In this document: positions 1 to 7,078 of the stretch, one piece after another
How the letters are laid out: every line of letters begins with the position of its first letter
Position numbering within the stretch: the first letter of the stretch is position 1
Assembly (NCBI GenBank): GCA_910584035.1
Contig: CAJTZR010000036.1
Span: 1 to 13,856 of the forward strand
From: an uncultured Christensenella sp.
GTDB lineage: Bacteria > Bacillota > Clostridia > Christensenellales > UBA3700
DNA length: 13,856 nucleotides
Direction of reading: 5' to 3'
Notes under the pieces: model-generated
What the model was told of the DNA's origin: nothing
What the model saw: the letters and a program-made list of their open reading frames with translations, nothing else
Databases searched by the model: none
Made by a program: the position numbers and the translations under genes

Positions 1-661
1 ACAACTCTTGATACTTTTTAGCATTTTCTGCTTTCTTTTTCAATGGTGTCAATTGACGTTCAATTTCTTGCAAAATATCTTGTAATCTTTCCAAGTGGTC
101 ACGTGTTTTTTCAAGCCTATCCTCTGCATCATCCTTTCTTTTCTTGTACTTACTGATACCAGCAGCTTCCTCAAAAATAGCTCTTCTATTTTCTGGCTTA
201 GAGTTGATAATCTCCGCAACTCGACCTTGTCCAATAATGCTGTAACCATCTTTACCAAGTCCAGTATCACGAATAATATCCCTTAAATTTTTAAACAAAA
301 TGTTAGTACCATTTAAAAGGTACTCACTTTCACCTGAACGATATAGCTTTCTTGTAAAGCTAACCTCGTCAAATGCAAGATTTTTAAATATCTTTTGATT
401 GGTATTATCAAATACCAAAGTAACTTCGCAATAACTCATTTGCGAACGTCTTTGAGTACCTACGAAAATAACGTCTTGCATACTTTTACCACGCAATTGC
501 TTAGCGGATGTTTCACCAAGCACCCACTTAATCGCATCGGAAAAGTTACTCTTACCACTTCCGTTAGGTCCTACAATGCCAGTTAGACCGTCATTAAATT
601 CAATGACAGTTCTATCTGCGAAAGACTTAAATCCATAAAGCTCTAATCTTTTGAAGTTCAA
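1..661 (-). CDS. smc: Chromosome segregation ATPase SMC (amino-terminal part; runs off left edge)
   Basis: About 220 codons are visible, read leftwards and cut by the window edge. The start is TTG at 661-659; an in-frame stop lies six codons upstream (677-679), no ATG intervenes, and AAGGTGAGG sits 8 nt before the TTG. The protein opens with NFKRLELYGFKSFADRT, the usual SMC head beginning. A Walker A motif GPNGSGKS follows at about residues 31-38, the Q-loop region GQGRVAEI at about 143-150, and then FEEAAGISKYKKRK, the signature leading into the first coiled-coil arm, which is under way at the edge. SMC is the ATPase of condensin: it dimerises, binds ScpA/ScpB and compacts and segregates the nucleoid in the cytoplasm. 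Many Firmicutes place smc after rnc; here a small hypothetical gene lies upstream with a terminator between, so smc starts its own transcription unit. Hinge, Walker B and carboxy-terminal head are outside the window. Confidence 0.96.
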   Translation of the reverse strand, partial: MNFKRLELYGFKSFADRTVIEFNDGLTGIVGPNGSGKSNFSDAIKWVLGETSAKQLRGKSMQDVIFVGTQRRSQMSYCEVTLVFDNTNQKIFKNLAFDEVSFTRKLYRSGESEYLLNGTNILFKNLRDIIRDTGLGKDGYSIIGQGRVAEIINSKPENRRAIFEEAAGISKYKKRKDDAEDRLEKTRDHLERLQDILQEIERQLTPLKKKAENAKKYQEL

Positions 662-669
662 TGTTAATA

Positions 670-678
670 CCTCACCTT
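670..678 (-). promoter_or_regulatory. Ribosome binding site fixing the TTG start of smc
   Basis: On the minus strand this reads AAGGTGAGG, followed by 8 nt and then TTG at 661-659. It is the only good ribosome binding site before the conserved NFKRLELYGFKSFA beginning, so it supports the non-ATG start. Confidence 0.75.
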
Positions 679-735
679 ATGTCTACTACAAATTATCGTG
701 ATAATAGCAAAATTTACCACAATAACAATACTGAT

Positions 736-764
736 ATTTTAGCATATTTTAATTAAATTGTAAA
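736..764 (-). promoter_or_regulatory. Sigma-A type promoter for smc
   Basis: Minus strand: TTTACA (759-764) as -35, exactly 17 bp, then TAAAAT (736-741) as -10, preceded by TGC, which makes an extended -10. It lies about 75 bp before the smc start and downstream of the terminator at 813-851, so it fits as the smc promoter. Inferred from consensus only. Confidence 0.65.
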
Positions 765-812
765 TTAAAAATAATAAAATATTATAAATAATAAAATTTA
801 TAAAAAATAGAC

Positions 813-851
813 AAAAAAAATCTCATATATCACAATAGTAATTTATGAGAT
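813..851 (-). terminator. Intrinsic terminator after the 906-1217 gene
   Basis: On the minus strand an 8-bp stem (ATCTCATA with TATGAGAT) is extended inside by AUUAC pairing GUGAU around a four-base loop, and is followed at once by a run of eight T. It lies 55 bp past the stop codon of the 906-1217 gene and separates it from smc. Confidence 0.8.
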
Positions 852-905
852 AATGAATATATTTATCTAATTATTACAAACTTAAATTTTTACTAAATTT
901 TCAGT

Positions 906-1217
906 TTATTTTATGCTGTCAATTAAATCTTTCATCTTTTTCTTTTGAGCTGGTGTCATATTAGGTGACATCATATTATAAAAATTTTGTAACATTTGTG
1001 GATTCAAATTACCTAGCTGTTGTTGCTTATAAACCTCTTTATAAAACTCCTCAATCAACTGATTTTCAGAATATCCACTATACTTATTAAATTGACTTTG
1101 AACGTCTTTTTCAACATCGCTTTTATTGCAGTTACAATTTCCAGTATTGCAATTATTGTAATTTTTATTATTTGAATTATTGTTATAGCCTTTAAAATTT
1201 CTAATATTTTTACCCAT
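906..1217 (-). CDS. Small Asn-rich hypothetical protein (103 residues)
   Basis: I do not recognise a named family. The chosen start is ATG at 1217, preceded by AAAGGAGGAGTT, an excellent ribosome binding site; an upstream in-frame start at 1235 would add six residues but would place this site inside the gene. Residues 4-32 are very rich in Asn with a few Tyr and three Cys (C23, C28, C30), possibly metal binding but not a standard motif. Residues 33-103 are charged and look helical: a short segment rich in Gln, Glu and Lys, then NPQMLQNFYNMMSPNMTPAQ and a Lys-rich tail. There is no signal peptide or membrane segment, so a soluble protein is expected. It is transcribed divergently from 1287-1589, whose product begins FDPQMLMNMFG; the shared PQML..M flavour suggests the two are related or act together (inference). 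A terminator at 813-851 closes its unit. Confidence 0.75.
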   Translation of the reverse strand: MGKNIRNFKGYNNNSNNKNYNNCNTGNCNCNKSDVEKDVQSQFNKYSGYSENQLIEEFYKEVYKQQQLGNLNPQMLQNFYNMMSPNMTPAQKKKMKDLIDSIK

Positions 1218-1240
1218 AACTCCTCCTTTAATCACTAACT

Positions 1241-1270
1241 ATTATATGTCAGCATATACTATATTGTGAT
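1241..1270 (-). promoter_or_regulatory. Possible promoter for the 906-1217 gene
   Basis: Minus strand: ATCACA (1265-1270), 18 bp, then TATAAT (1241-1246). The -10 is perfect and the -35 weak (4 of 6). It lies 24 bp before the start codon, inside the divergent intergenic region, and its -10 overlaps the dyad at 1243-1258. Confidence 0.4.
1243..1258. promoter_or_regulatory. 16-bp dyad between divergent small genes, possible operator
   Basis: TATATG-TCAG-CATATA is a perfect 6-bp inverted repeat around a 4-bp centre, almost midway in the 69-bp region between the two divergent genes. It overlaps the likely -10 of the leftward gene, a position suited to a repressor binding both promoters. No regulator gene is adjacent, and in AT-rich DNA a short dyad can arise by chance. 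Confidence 0.3.
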
Positions 1271-1286
1271 AAAATAGGAGGTATTT

Positions 1287-1589
1287 ATGTTTGACCCTCA
1301 AATGTTAATGAATATGTTTGGTGCAAGTGGCGGAATGGGCAATTTGTTCAGTGGTGGCGTACAAAATAATGATGACAATCAAAATAATCAAATGAATTCG
1401 CTTATGAATATGTTTGGTGGCGGTGGTGGTAATATGCTCACTGGACTTATGCAAATAATGAACAGCAATAACAATAATTCAAACAATCCGCCTATTGGAA
1501 AAAATACATATGTAAATAAAGTTTCAAGCAATAACAATGTAAATTTGGAATTGTATCACATTATCAAAAATTCAGAGAATATTTTATAA
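1287..1589 (+). CDS. Small Gly/Asn/Met-rich hypothetical protein (100 residues)
   Basis: ATG at 1287 follows ATAGGAGGTATTT, a strong ribosome binding site, which makes this a credible gene despite its low complexity. The product is built from two similar blocks: MLMNMFGASGGMGNLFSGG near residues 6-24, and SLMNMFGGGGGNMLTGLMQ near 38-56, each a Met/Leu/Phe-rich short helix followed by glycines. Asn-rich linkers separate them, and a more ordinary tail (about residues 70-100, ending YHIIKNSENIL) follows. There is no cleavable signal peptide and no continuous membrane helix; the repeated amphipathic blocks could support self-assembly or surface association, but that is speculation. It is divergent from 906-1217, 69 bp away, and probably co-regulated with it. 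No family was recognised. Confidence 0.7.
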   Translation: MFDPQMLMNMFGASGGMGNLFSGGVQNNDDNQNNQMNSLMNMFGGGGGNMLTGLMQIMNSNNNNSNNPPIGKNTYVNKVSSNNNVNLELYHIIKNSENIL

Positions 1590-1593
1590 TACT

Positions 1594-1665
1594 ATGAAAA
1601 TTATATTACTTATAATTCTAGTAATTTTATTTATTGGTGTTGAGGTTATTGATATTATGCGATAA
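1594..1665 (+). CDS. Possible 23-residue single-pass membrane peptide
   Basis: ATG at 1594 lies 4 bp after the stop codon of 1287-1589 and opens a 23-codon frame ending in TAA (1663-1665). The product, MKIILLIILVILFIGVEVID plus IMR, is one hydrophobic helix with a Lys near the start and a few charges at the end, like many small membrane proteins. A ribosome binding site is not obvious; a weak AGAG lies about 16 nt upstream, so translation would probably depend on coupling to the gene before it. In AT-rich DNA a run of Ile/Leu/Val codons can appear by chance, so this stays tentative. Confidence 0.3.
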   Translation: MKIILLIILVILFIGVEVIDIMR

Positions 1666-1752
1666 CAACTTTTTACATTAAAATAAAATTTAGCCACCAT
1701 AAACTAAAGAACAAATTGTATTAATTTTGACTACTAACAATTAAAAATAAAG

Positions 1753-1792
1753 CAAAAAAAATATCACTCAAAACAGAATATTTTGAGCGATA
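1753..1792 (-). terminator. Intrinsic terminator of the dgt-dnaG-rpoD unit (possibly bidirectional)
   Basis: Inverted repeat 1762-1773 with 1781-1792 around a 7-nt loop. In minus-strand RNA all 12 positions pair, including one G-U, and the stem is followed by about eight U. It lies about 70 bp past the stop of the zinc-ribbon gene. In plus-strand RNA the stem has one A-C mismatch and is followed by AATTTTTATT, so it may also stop the rightward small gene. Confidence 0.85.
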
Positions 1793-1860
1793 ATTTTTAT
1801 TCATTTTAATTACTTAAAATTGTATTTTTACAATAAAACCTTACAAAAATCGGTATTAAA

Positions 1861-2568
1861 TTACTTTTGATTAAAAATTAATCTACCACAGTTAGGACAT
1901 TCTACAATTTGATTATTTTGCAATTTGATTGACAAATCGCTTGATATATCCATACCACAACCCAAGCAAGATTTATAATTGTCTGAACAAGCAACAAGTA
2001 CTGGCATCTTTTTATTTTTTCTAATCTCATTATATTTTGCAATAACATTTGGTGGAATTTCAGCTTGTAATTTTTTAAGTTCAACCAAAAAGTCTTTAGC
2101 TTTTTCCTCAATTGCAACTTTGATTTTTTGCATATCAACTTTTCTTATTTTAATAATATCCTCAAGCTTTTTCAAATCGTCAAGAGACTTTTTGCTTACC
2201 TCAATGCACTCGTCCATTTTCTTAGCAAGCCTTGTAAGTTCTCTTTCAATATTCAATAACTCTTTTTGGAATTGTGCAATTTTTTTCTCATATTTGTCAA
2301 TTTCCTTTAATTCCTCAAAAGAATTGAAAACTTCATTTAAGCCGTTCATTTCCTCAAAAATAGTTTTGTAAGTTTGCTTATATCTTTCAACTATAATTGC
2401 AATTTCATCTGCATCTCTTATGCTCTTCATCATCTCTTCTGTTTTAGCCTTATACACAGACATTGCTTTGGCATACTCTTGTGCTGGCTTGCTTTGCTTC
2501 AATTCAATTTCGCAAGCATAGACCTTTTTATCAATATCTTGATAAGCTAATATTTTTTGTAAATCCAT
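1861..2568 (-). CDS. Coiled-coil protein with carboxy-terminal C4 zinc ribbon (COG1579 type)
   Basis: This 235-residue protein has two parts. Residues about 1-180 are heptad-like and rich in Lys, Glu, Leu and Ile, typical of a long antiparallel coiled coil. Residues 194-235 form a zinc ribbon with C201-x2-C204 and C224-x2-C227, the second in the family signature ECPNCGRLIF. This is the architecture of the COG1579 family, whose biochemical role is not settled in Firmicutes; relatives in other phyla act as scaffolds or in nucleic-acid-linked processes. The start is ATG at 2568 with GAGGAGG just upstream, overlapping the end of the nif3-like gene (10 bp between the frames). It is the last gene of the dgt-dnaG-rpoD unit, and the terminator at 1753-1792 follows. 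The fold is certain, the function unknown. Confidence 0.85.
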   Translation of the reverse strand: MDLQKILAYQDIDKKVYACEIELKQSKPAQEYAKAMSVYKAKTEEMMKSIRDADEIAIIVERYKQTYKTIFEEMNGLNEVFNSFEELKEIDKYEKKIAQFQKELLNIERELTRLAKKMDECIEVSKKSLDDLKKLEDIIKIRKVDMQKIKVAIEEKAKDFLVELKKLQAEIPPNVIAKYNEIRKNKKMPVLVACSDNYKSCLGCGMDISSDLSIKLQNNQIVECPNCGRLIFNQK

Positions 2569-2578
2569 ACAAACCTCC

Positions 2579-3331
2579 TCAAATCAAACTAACATATTCA
2601 TATAAATTGCTAATTTTATTTTCTAATAAATTATAAATTATCTCTGTAAAAATAATTTCACTTTCAAAATGTCCTATCTCAATTACGCTAACATTATTTG
2701 CAAGCAACTCAAGTAAAATATTATGTTTAAATTCACTTGATATAAAAATCGTAATTTCTTTTTCGGCACATTTATTTACTACCTCTTCAATTCTACCACC
2801 ACTGCCACTTATAAAGGCAATTTTACATTTTTCTGCTAAATTTGTATTTTTAGCCTTATAAAACTTCAAAGATTTTTCATTGCTAATCTCTTTCACTTTT
2901 AGTAGTAATTTGTCTAAATCACCATTAAATTCACCAAAAACACCTAAACCATCATTCAAAAATCTCTCCGCTTTTAGATTAAGCTCTTTGAAAAAAGTAA
3001 AGTTGATGCCATTCTCTGCCATATCCATATTAGTATGAGAAGCATATACATTAATGTGGTTTTTTATACATTTGATAATCAAATCGCTTGCATAATCGTT
3101 ATAAACAACTCTTTTTAATGGTGTAAAAATTACTGGGTGATGAGTTACAATCATATTGCAATTATGCTCAATGGCATAATCAATTGCACCAATAGTCAAA
3201 TCAACACAAGTAACAACACCAGTTATTGTGCTATTTTTATCACCTACAAGCAGTCCGACATTATCCCAATCGTCTGCTAATTCAAGCGGTGCAAGATTTT
3301 CGATTATTAAGCATAACTCGTTAACTTTCAT
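2579..3331 (-). CDS. Nif3-like dinuclear metal centre protein (YqfO family, short form)
   Basis: The 250 residues show the family landmarks: DDWDNVGLLVG (20-30), THHPVIF with H64 and H65 (63-69), SHTNMD with H99 and D103 (98-103), and GHFESE with H221 and E225 near the end. These His, Asp and Glu residues form the two-metal site in solved relatives, which assemble as hexamers. Bacillus YqfO is about 370 residues because a PII/CutA-like domain is inserted in the middle; this protein is the shorter version without it. The family has been called GTP cyclohydrolase I type 2, but that activity is not secure, so I leave the role open. ATG at 3331 is preceded by AGGTGA, and only 7 bp separate it from trmK. 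The pairing of trmK and nif3 behind rpoD is common in Firmicutes, which supports the call. Confidence 0.92.
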   Translation of the reverse strand: MKVNELCLIIENLAPLELADDWDNVGLLVGDKNSTITGVVTCVDLTIGAIDYAIEHNCNMIVTHHPVIFTPLKRVVYNDYASDLIIKCIKNHINVYASHTNMDMAENGINFTFFKELNLKAERFLNDGLGVFGEFNGDLDKLLLKVKEISNEKSLKFYKAKNTNLAEKCKIAFISGSGGRIEEVVNKCAEKEITIFISSEFKHNILLELLANNVSVIEIGHFESEIIFTEIIYNLLENKISNLYEYVSLI

Positions 3332-3338
3332 TATTCAC

Positions 3339-3974
3339 CTAATTATTTTTACTTTCAAGCACTTCGATTTTATGTAAAATTAAATTTCTATCCTCTGTTT
3401 TTGATACATTTTCCAACAACTTTCTCAAATAATCTTTTGTTAATTTTGCGAATTCGGCAAAATCTGCCCCCTCGCCACTGCCATAAAGTAACTCAAATTG
3501 ACTAGGAATATATTTGCCAGCTGTACAAACCATAATATCGTAAAATTTATCGCCTTGCTTGACTTTATAATCTTTTATAGCTTTTAGATTATTTTCACTC
3601 AAATAAACTCTTACTTTATCAGCATTTTTTTGTGGTGACAAAATATAATAAGGATATATTTTTTTATTATTAATAATTTTTATAATTTCCTCTCCACCCA
3701 TACCTGATATTAATATAACATCAATATCATAATTTTGTATAGGTTCAAGTCCGTCACCAACTGCTGTAAAATAGTTATTCAAACCAAGTTTTTCAGCAGT
3801 AAACTTTGCTTTTTGTATACTTTTTTCGCTTATGTCACTGCCGACAACAATATTATTTAATTTTTTTTGGGCGTAAGTTATACCAATGTAGCCGTGGTCA
3901 GCACCAATATCCGCCAAATTTTTACCAGTGGGTATTTCGGATAAAATTGCTGACATTCTTTTATCTAAATTCAT
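3339..3974 (-). CDS. trmK: tRNA (adenine(22)-N(1))-methyltransferase TrmK
   Basis: A 211-residue Rossmann-fold methyltransferase. NLADIGADHGYIGI near residues 18-31 is the S-adenosylmethionine-binding motif I in the form specific to this family (Asp-rich, with GADHGY). ILISGMGGEEI near 87-97 is the second landmark, and LSPQKNADKVRVYL near 112-125 follows. TrmK puts a methyl group on N1 of adenine 22 in the D-loop of tRNAs in Gram-positive bacteria. ATG at 3974 overlaps the rpoD stop codon by four bases (ATGA), so the two are translationally coupled. The protein is slightly shorter than the Bacillus one (about 238), with a reduced carboxy-terminal helical domain. The position after rpoD and before a nif3-like gene matches the usual Firmicutes order. 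Confidence 0.92.
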   Translation of the reverse strand: MNLDKRMSAILSEIPTGKNLADIGADHGYIGITYAQKKLNNIVVGSDISEKSIQKAKFTAEKLGLNNYFTAVGDGLEPIQNYDIDVILISGMGGEEIIKIINNKKIYPYYILSPQKNADKVRVYLSENNLKAIKDYKVKQGDKFYDIMVCTAGKYIPSQFELLYGSGEGADFAEFAKLTKDYLRKLLENVSKTEDRNLILHKIEVLESKNN

Positions 3975-5065
3975 CTATTAACATAGTCCTTTAGCTTTTT
4001 AGTACGGCTAGGATGACGTAATTTTCTCAATGCTTTTGCTTCAATTTGTCTTATACGTTCACGAGTAACATTGAATTCTTTACCAACCTCTTCCAAAGTT
4101 TTAGGTCTATTATCATCCAAACCATAACGCTTTCTCAAAACTTCGTTCTCACGTGGAGTCAAAGTATTCAATACTTGCAATAATTGTTCTCTTAACATTT
4201 TTGACTCTGCAGAATCACTAGGTGAAGTAGCATTGCTATCCTCAATAAAATCGCCTAAATGGCTATCCTCTTCCTCACCGATTGGAGTTTCCAAAGATAC
4301 TGGGTCTTGTCCAATTTTTAAAATTTCAGCGACTTTTTCCTCTGGTAGTCCCATTGCCTCGCCAATTTCAGCAGTGCTAGGCTCTCTACCTAGCTCTTGC
4401 AATAAGCTACGTGCGACACGATTAGTTTTATTGATAGTTTCAACCATATGCACTGGAATTCTTATAGTTCTCGCTTGGTCAGCAATTGCTCTAGTTATAG
4501 ATTGTCTTATCCACCAAGTTGCGTAAGTTGAAAACTTAAAACCTCTTGTATAGTCAAATTTTTCAACCGCTTTCATAAGACCAAGGTTACCCTCTTGAAT
4601 AAGGTCAAGGAATTGCATACCTCTGCCGACATATTTTTTTGCAATACTTACAACAAGTCGCAAGTTTGCCTCACTAAGTCTGTTTTTAGCGTATTGACAA
4701 TCTGCCTCATTTTCACTTGACATCATAATTGCAAGATTTCTCTCTTCCTCTGGTGTTAATAGCGGAACTGAACCAATGTCTTTCAAATACATTTTAACAT
4801 TATCATCAGTAATGCCATCACCCATTATTTTATCAAGAGATACTTTTTCCTCAAGTGTAAGCTCTTCCACTGTAATGCCAGCTTCACTAAGCTTCTTGTG
4901 CATTTCGTCAATATCTTCTGGGTCGATTACATATTTCTCGCACTTGTCAATTACCTCTTCACTAGATAGCTTATTGCTTTTAGCCTTAGCCATATCAATC
5001 AAACTATTCAATGCAGTAGCAAATTTAACTTCTCTTGTTTTGCGATTCTTTTCCTTATTTTCCAT
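3971..5065 (-). CDS. rpoD: Primary RNA polymerase sigma factor (SigA/RpoD)
   Basis: The 364 residues are typical of a Firmicutes housekeeping sigma factor (about 370). A region-1.1-like acidic segment covers about 15-80. Region 1.2 has DDNVKMYLKDIGSVPLLTPEEE. Region 2 runs from LRLVVSIAKKYVGRGMQFLD through FDYTRGFKFSTYATWWIRQ and ITRAIADQARTIRIPVHM, covering core binding and -10 recognition. Region 3 follows (EILKIGQDPVSLETPIGEEE). Region 4 has LTPRENEVLRKRYGL and the helix-turn-helix FNVTRERIRQIEAKALRKLR for -35 contacts. ATG at 5065 follows ACGGAGGAAAA; the site lies inside the end of dnaG, which overlaps rpoD by 11 bp. It directs most transcription in growing cells, and the promoters listed here fit its TTGACA/TATAAT specificity. 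It is expressed with dnaG from the promoters at 6941-7051, as in the widespread dnaG-rpoD arrangement. Confidence 0.97.
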   Translation of the reverse strand: MENKEKNRKTREVKFATALNSLIDMAKAKSNKLSSEEVIDKCEKYVIDPEDIDEMHKKLSEAGITVEELTLEEKVSLDKIMGDGITDDNVKMYLKDIGSVPLLTPEEERNLAIMMSSENEADCQYAKNRLSEANLRLVVSIAKKYVGRGMQFLDLIQEGNLGLMKAVEKFDYTRGFKFSTYATWWIRQSITRAIADQARTIRIPVHMVETINKTNRVARSLLQELGREPSTAEIGEAMGLPEEKVAEILKIGQDPVSLETPIGEEEDSHLGDFIEDSNATSPSDSAESKMLREQLLQVLNTLTPRENEVLRKRYGLDDNRPKTLEEVGKEFNVTRERIRQIEAKALRKLRHPSRTKKLKDYVNR

Positions 5066-6863
5066 TTTTCCTCCGTTTCAAATCGATTATCTGCTTATTA
5101 ATTTCCGCAATTTGACTGCGAAGTAGAGATTGTTGGTCAATATTTTGTTCTTCTTCCAACCGATTTGTAAGTTCTTGCATTTCTATGTCTAAAAAGTCTT
5201 TTTTCAATGTAATAAAGCAGTCATTTAACATTTGTTCTCTACAATCATCGGGAATGCTTTCAAAATTACCCTCATAAATGTTTTTTGCCTCACCATTGCC
5301 TTCCAACTCTTTTAATGCCTCTAAATTTAATTTTATGTTATTTGTTGCAAGTTCCCTTGCAAAATCATATATAGCAATATGTTCTTTGTCTTTAAGATAA
5401 TGTGATATATCCTCAGTAAAATAATCAAGTGAATTATATGCAAATATTGTAAAAATCAAATACCTAGATGCTTTATAATACTTACTTGTACTAGGTTTTA
5501 AAGTAAACCTTTGTGCCACATCTTGAACTTCTTGACTTTCTCTATATCCTTTCTCGTTTTCTCCAAACTTATCTAACTGCTTTGCAAGGCTGTTTTCAGA
5601 CAATCTGCTCAATGATGAAATCATTGGTAAATATGCCTCACGCTCTACCATTGTACTTAATTCTGTTAAAATCTCAAGTGCTTGTACAGCAAATTTACCT
5701 TGTCCTTCTGGTGTACTCAAATCGTAATTCTTTGCTACCTCTTTAATCTTATATTCGGTTGGAGAAATTGCATTATCCACCAACTCCCTAAACTTACTGA
5801 CACCATATTTTTTAATTATATCGTCTGGGTCTAACCCCTCTATAAGCTTTACAACTTTAACATTAAGTCCTGCATCTCTCAATATATCAATGCCCTTATA
5901 CGTTGCCTTTTGCCCTGCATTATCGCCGTCATAACATAGATATATATTGTTATTATAATATTTTAACATTCGTGCTTGTTCAATTGTAAGAGCTGTTCCC
6001 ATTGATGCAACCGCATTTTTTACCCCAGCTTGATACAAGCTGATTACGTCCATATACCCCTCAACAACAATTACACAATTGAAGTTTTCAGTCAGTTTTG
6101 CTTTTTTTAATGTATGCACACCAAAAAGCTCATTTCTCTTTTTAAAAATCAAGGTTTCCTCTGTGTTTTTATATTTCATAAAATCAACAGTACCCAAGGC
6201 TCTACCACCAAATGCTACCACATTATTTAAATTGTTAAATATAGGCACAATAAGTCTGCCAGCTTCAAAATCATATAGTTTGCCGTTTTTTTCTTTGGCA
6301 ACGCCACTCTCAAGCATTTCGCTGTCAGTAAAACCTTTATTACGCAAATGGTCAATCAAACCATTATATCCGCTTGAATATCCTATTCCAAAAGTTTTAA
6401 GAGTAGATTTTGTAAGTTTACGTAAATTGATATAATCTACAACTTCACCAACAGCTTGTCCAGCAAGATTATTGTAATAATACAACCCAGCCTCACGCAT
6501 TAATTGATAAAGTCTTTCTTTCTTTTGTCTTTCCGCTTGACGTTTTTCCTCATTAAAATTACCATTAAATTTAGGAATTTCAAGTCCCGCTCTATTTGCC
6601 AATAATCGCACTGCTTCTTTAAAATCAACGTGCTCCACTTGCTGAATAAATGAGAAAACATCACCCGATGCGTGGCAACCAAAGCAATAATATGAACCTC
6701 TAGTTTCGTCTACAGTAAAAGAGGGAGTTTTTTCGTTATGAATAGGACATCTTGCCCAATAGCGTCCACCTTTTTTCTCAAGGTCAACATACTTTTGAAC
6801 AACGTCAACAATATTCGATTTTTCTCTTAGCTCTTGTAAAAAGCTAGTATAATCGTTATTCAA
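5055..6863 (-). CDS. dnaG: DNA primase DnaG
   Basis: The 602 residues have the full primase layout. The amino-terminal CHC2 zinc-binding domain has C39, H42, C60 and C63. The catalytic core includes the basic stretch YKNTEETLIFKKRNELFG (231-248). The TOPRIM fold has E268 in EGYMD and D312/D314 in YDGDNAG, the metal-binding acids. A helicase-binding carboxy-terminal region ends in a charged helix. DnaG makes the short RNA primers for the lagging strand and binds the replicative helicase at the fork. The start is TTG at 6863 with GAGGG (6869-6873) upstream; the frame begins directly with the conserved opening, and no better ATG exists. The gene overlaps rpoD by 11 bp. The leader carries a small hairpin (6887-6899) and a duplicated promoter. 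A decayed copy of codons about 233-256 lies at 8481-8545. Confidence 0.97.
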   Translation of the reverse strand: MNNDYTSFLQELREKSNIVDVVQKYVDLEKKGGRYWARCPIHNEKTPSFTVDETRGSYYCFGCHASGDVFSFIQQVEHVDFKEAVRLLANRAGLEIPKFNGNFNEEKRQAERQKKERLYQLMREAGLYYYNNLAGQAVGEVVDYINLRKLTKSTLKTFGIGYSSGYNGLIDHLRNKGFTDSEMLESGVAKEKNGKLYDFEAGRLIVPIFNNLNNVVAFGGRALGTVDFMKYKNTEETLIFKKRNELFGVHTLKKAKLTENFNCVIVVEGYMDVISLYQAGVKNAVASMGTALTIEQARMLKYYNNNIYLCYDGDNAGQKATYKGIDILRDAGLNVKVVKLIEGLDPDDIIKKYGVSKFRELVDNAISPTEYKIKEVAKNYDLSTPEGQGKFAVQALEILTELSTMVEREAYLPMISSLSRLSENSLAKQLDKFGENEKGYRESQEVQDVAQRFTLKPSTSKYYKASRYLIFTIFAYNSLDYFTEDISHYLKDKEHIAIYDFARELATNNIKLNLEALKELEGNGEAKNIYEGNFESIPDDCREQMLNDCFITLKKDFLDIEMQELTNRLEEEQNIDQQSLLRSQIAEINKQIIDLKRRKNGK

Positions 6864-6940
6864 TTTATCCCTCGTAATATATTTTCTGCATTTTATGCAA
6901 AATAATTAAATTATTATATGTTTATTTAAAACAAGTTGGC

Positions 6941-6969
6941 ATTTTATAATTAATAATAACTATTAACAA
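6941..6969 (-). promoter_or_regulatory. dnaG promoter, proximal copy
   Basis: Minus strand: TTGTTA (6964-6969), 17 bp, TAAAAT (6941-6946). It is the downstream copy of the duplicated promoter, about 80 bp before the dnaG start. The -35 is weaker than in the distal copy (4 of 6 consensus bases). Confidence 0.6.
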
Positions 6970-7022
6970 TCAATTTAAAGCGAAATAATTAATTTATTAT
7001 GATTTTGTTGCGACAAGTTGGA

Positions 7023-7051
7023 ATTTTATCATATAAAATAGCTATTGTCAA
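7023..7051 (-). promoter_or_regulatory. dnaG promoter, distal copy (near-consensus)
   Basis: Minus strand: TTGACA (7046-7051), 17 bp, TGA then TAAAAT (7023-7028): a perfect -35, ideal spacing and an extended -10. It begins 28 bp after the dgt stop with no terminator between, so dnaG-rpoD can be transcribed both from dgt and from here. Confidence 0.75.
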
Positions 7052-7078
7052 TCAAATTTAAGCATTTTTAATCTATAA

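Larger units (their letters stand above)
6900..7063. repeat. 82-bp tandem duplication carrying the dnaG promoter
   Basis: Unit 1 (6900-6981) and unit 2 (6983-7063) are direct repeats, offset by 82-83 bp. The best-conserved 51 bp (6931-6981 against 7013-7063) match at about 41 of 51 positions by eye, both starting ACAAGTTGG and ending in AGC. Each unit holds one sigma-A-like promoter facing dnaG. The divergence shows that the duplication is old yet both promoter cores persist. Confidence 0.75.

Noticed and set aside
49..270. A 73-codon open frame on the minus strand
   Set aside because: It is an alternative frame inside smc; the smc frame carries the conserved head motifs through the same region.
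1979..2371. A 130-codon open frame on the plus strand
   Set aside because: It is antisense to the zinc-ribbon coiled-coil gene; its Ser/Phe-rich product is the complement of Lys/Glu codons.
6882..6902. Small hairpin in the dnaG leader
   Set aside because: Only five clean base pairs plus a mismatch; too weak to claim as regulatory, though it lies about 20 bp before the start.
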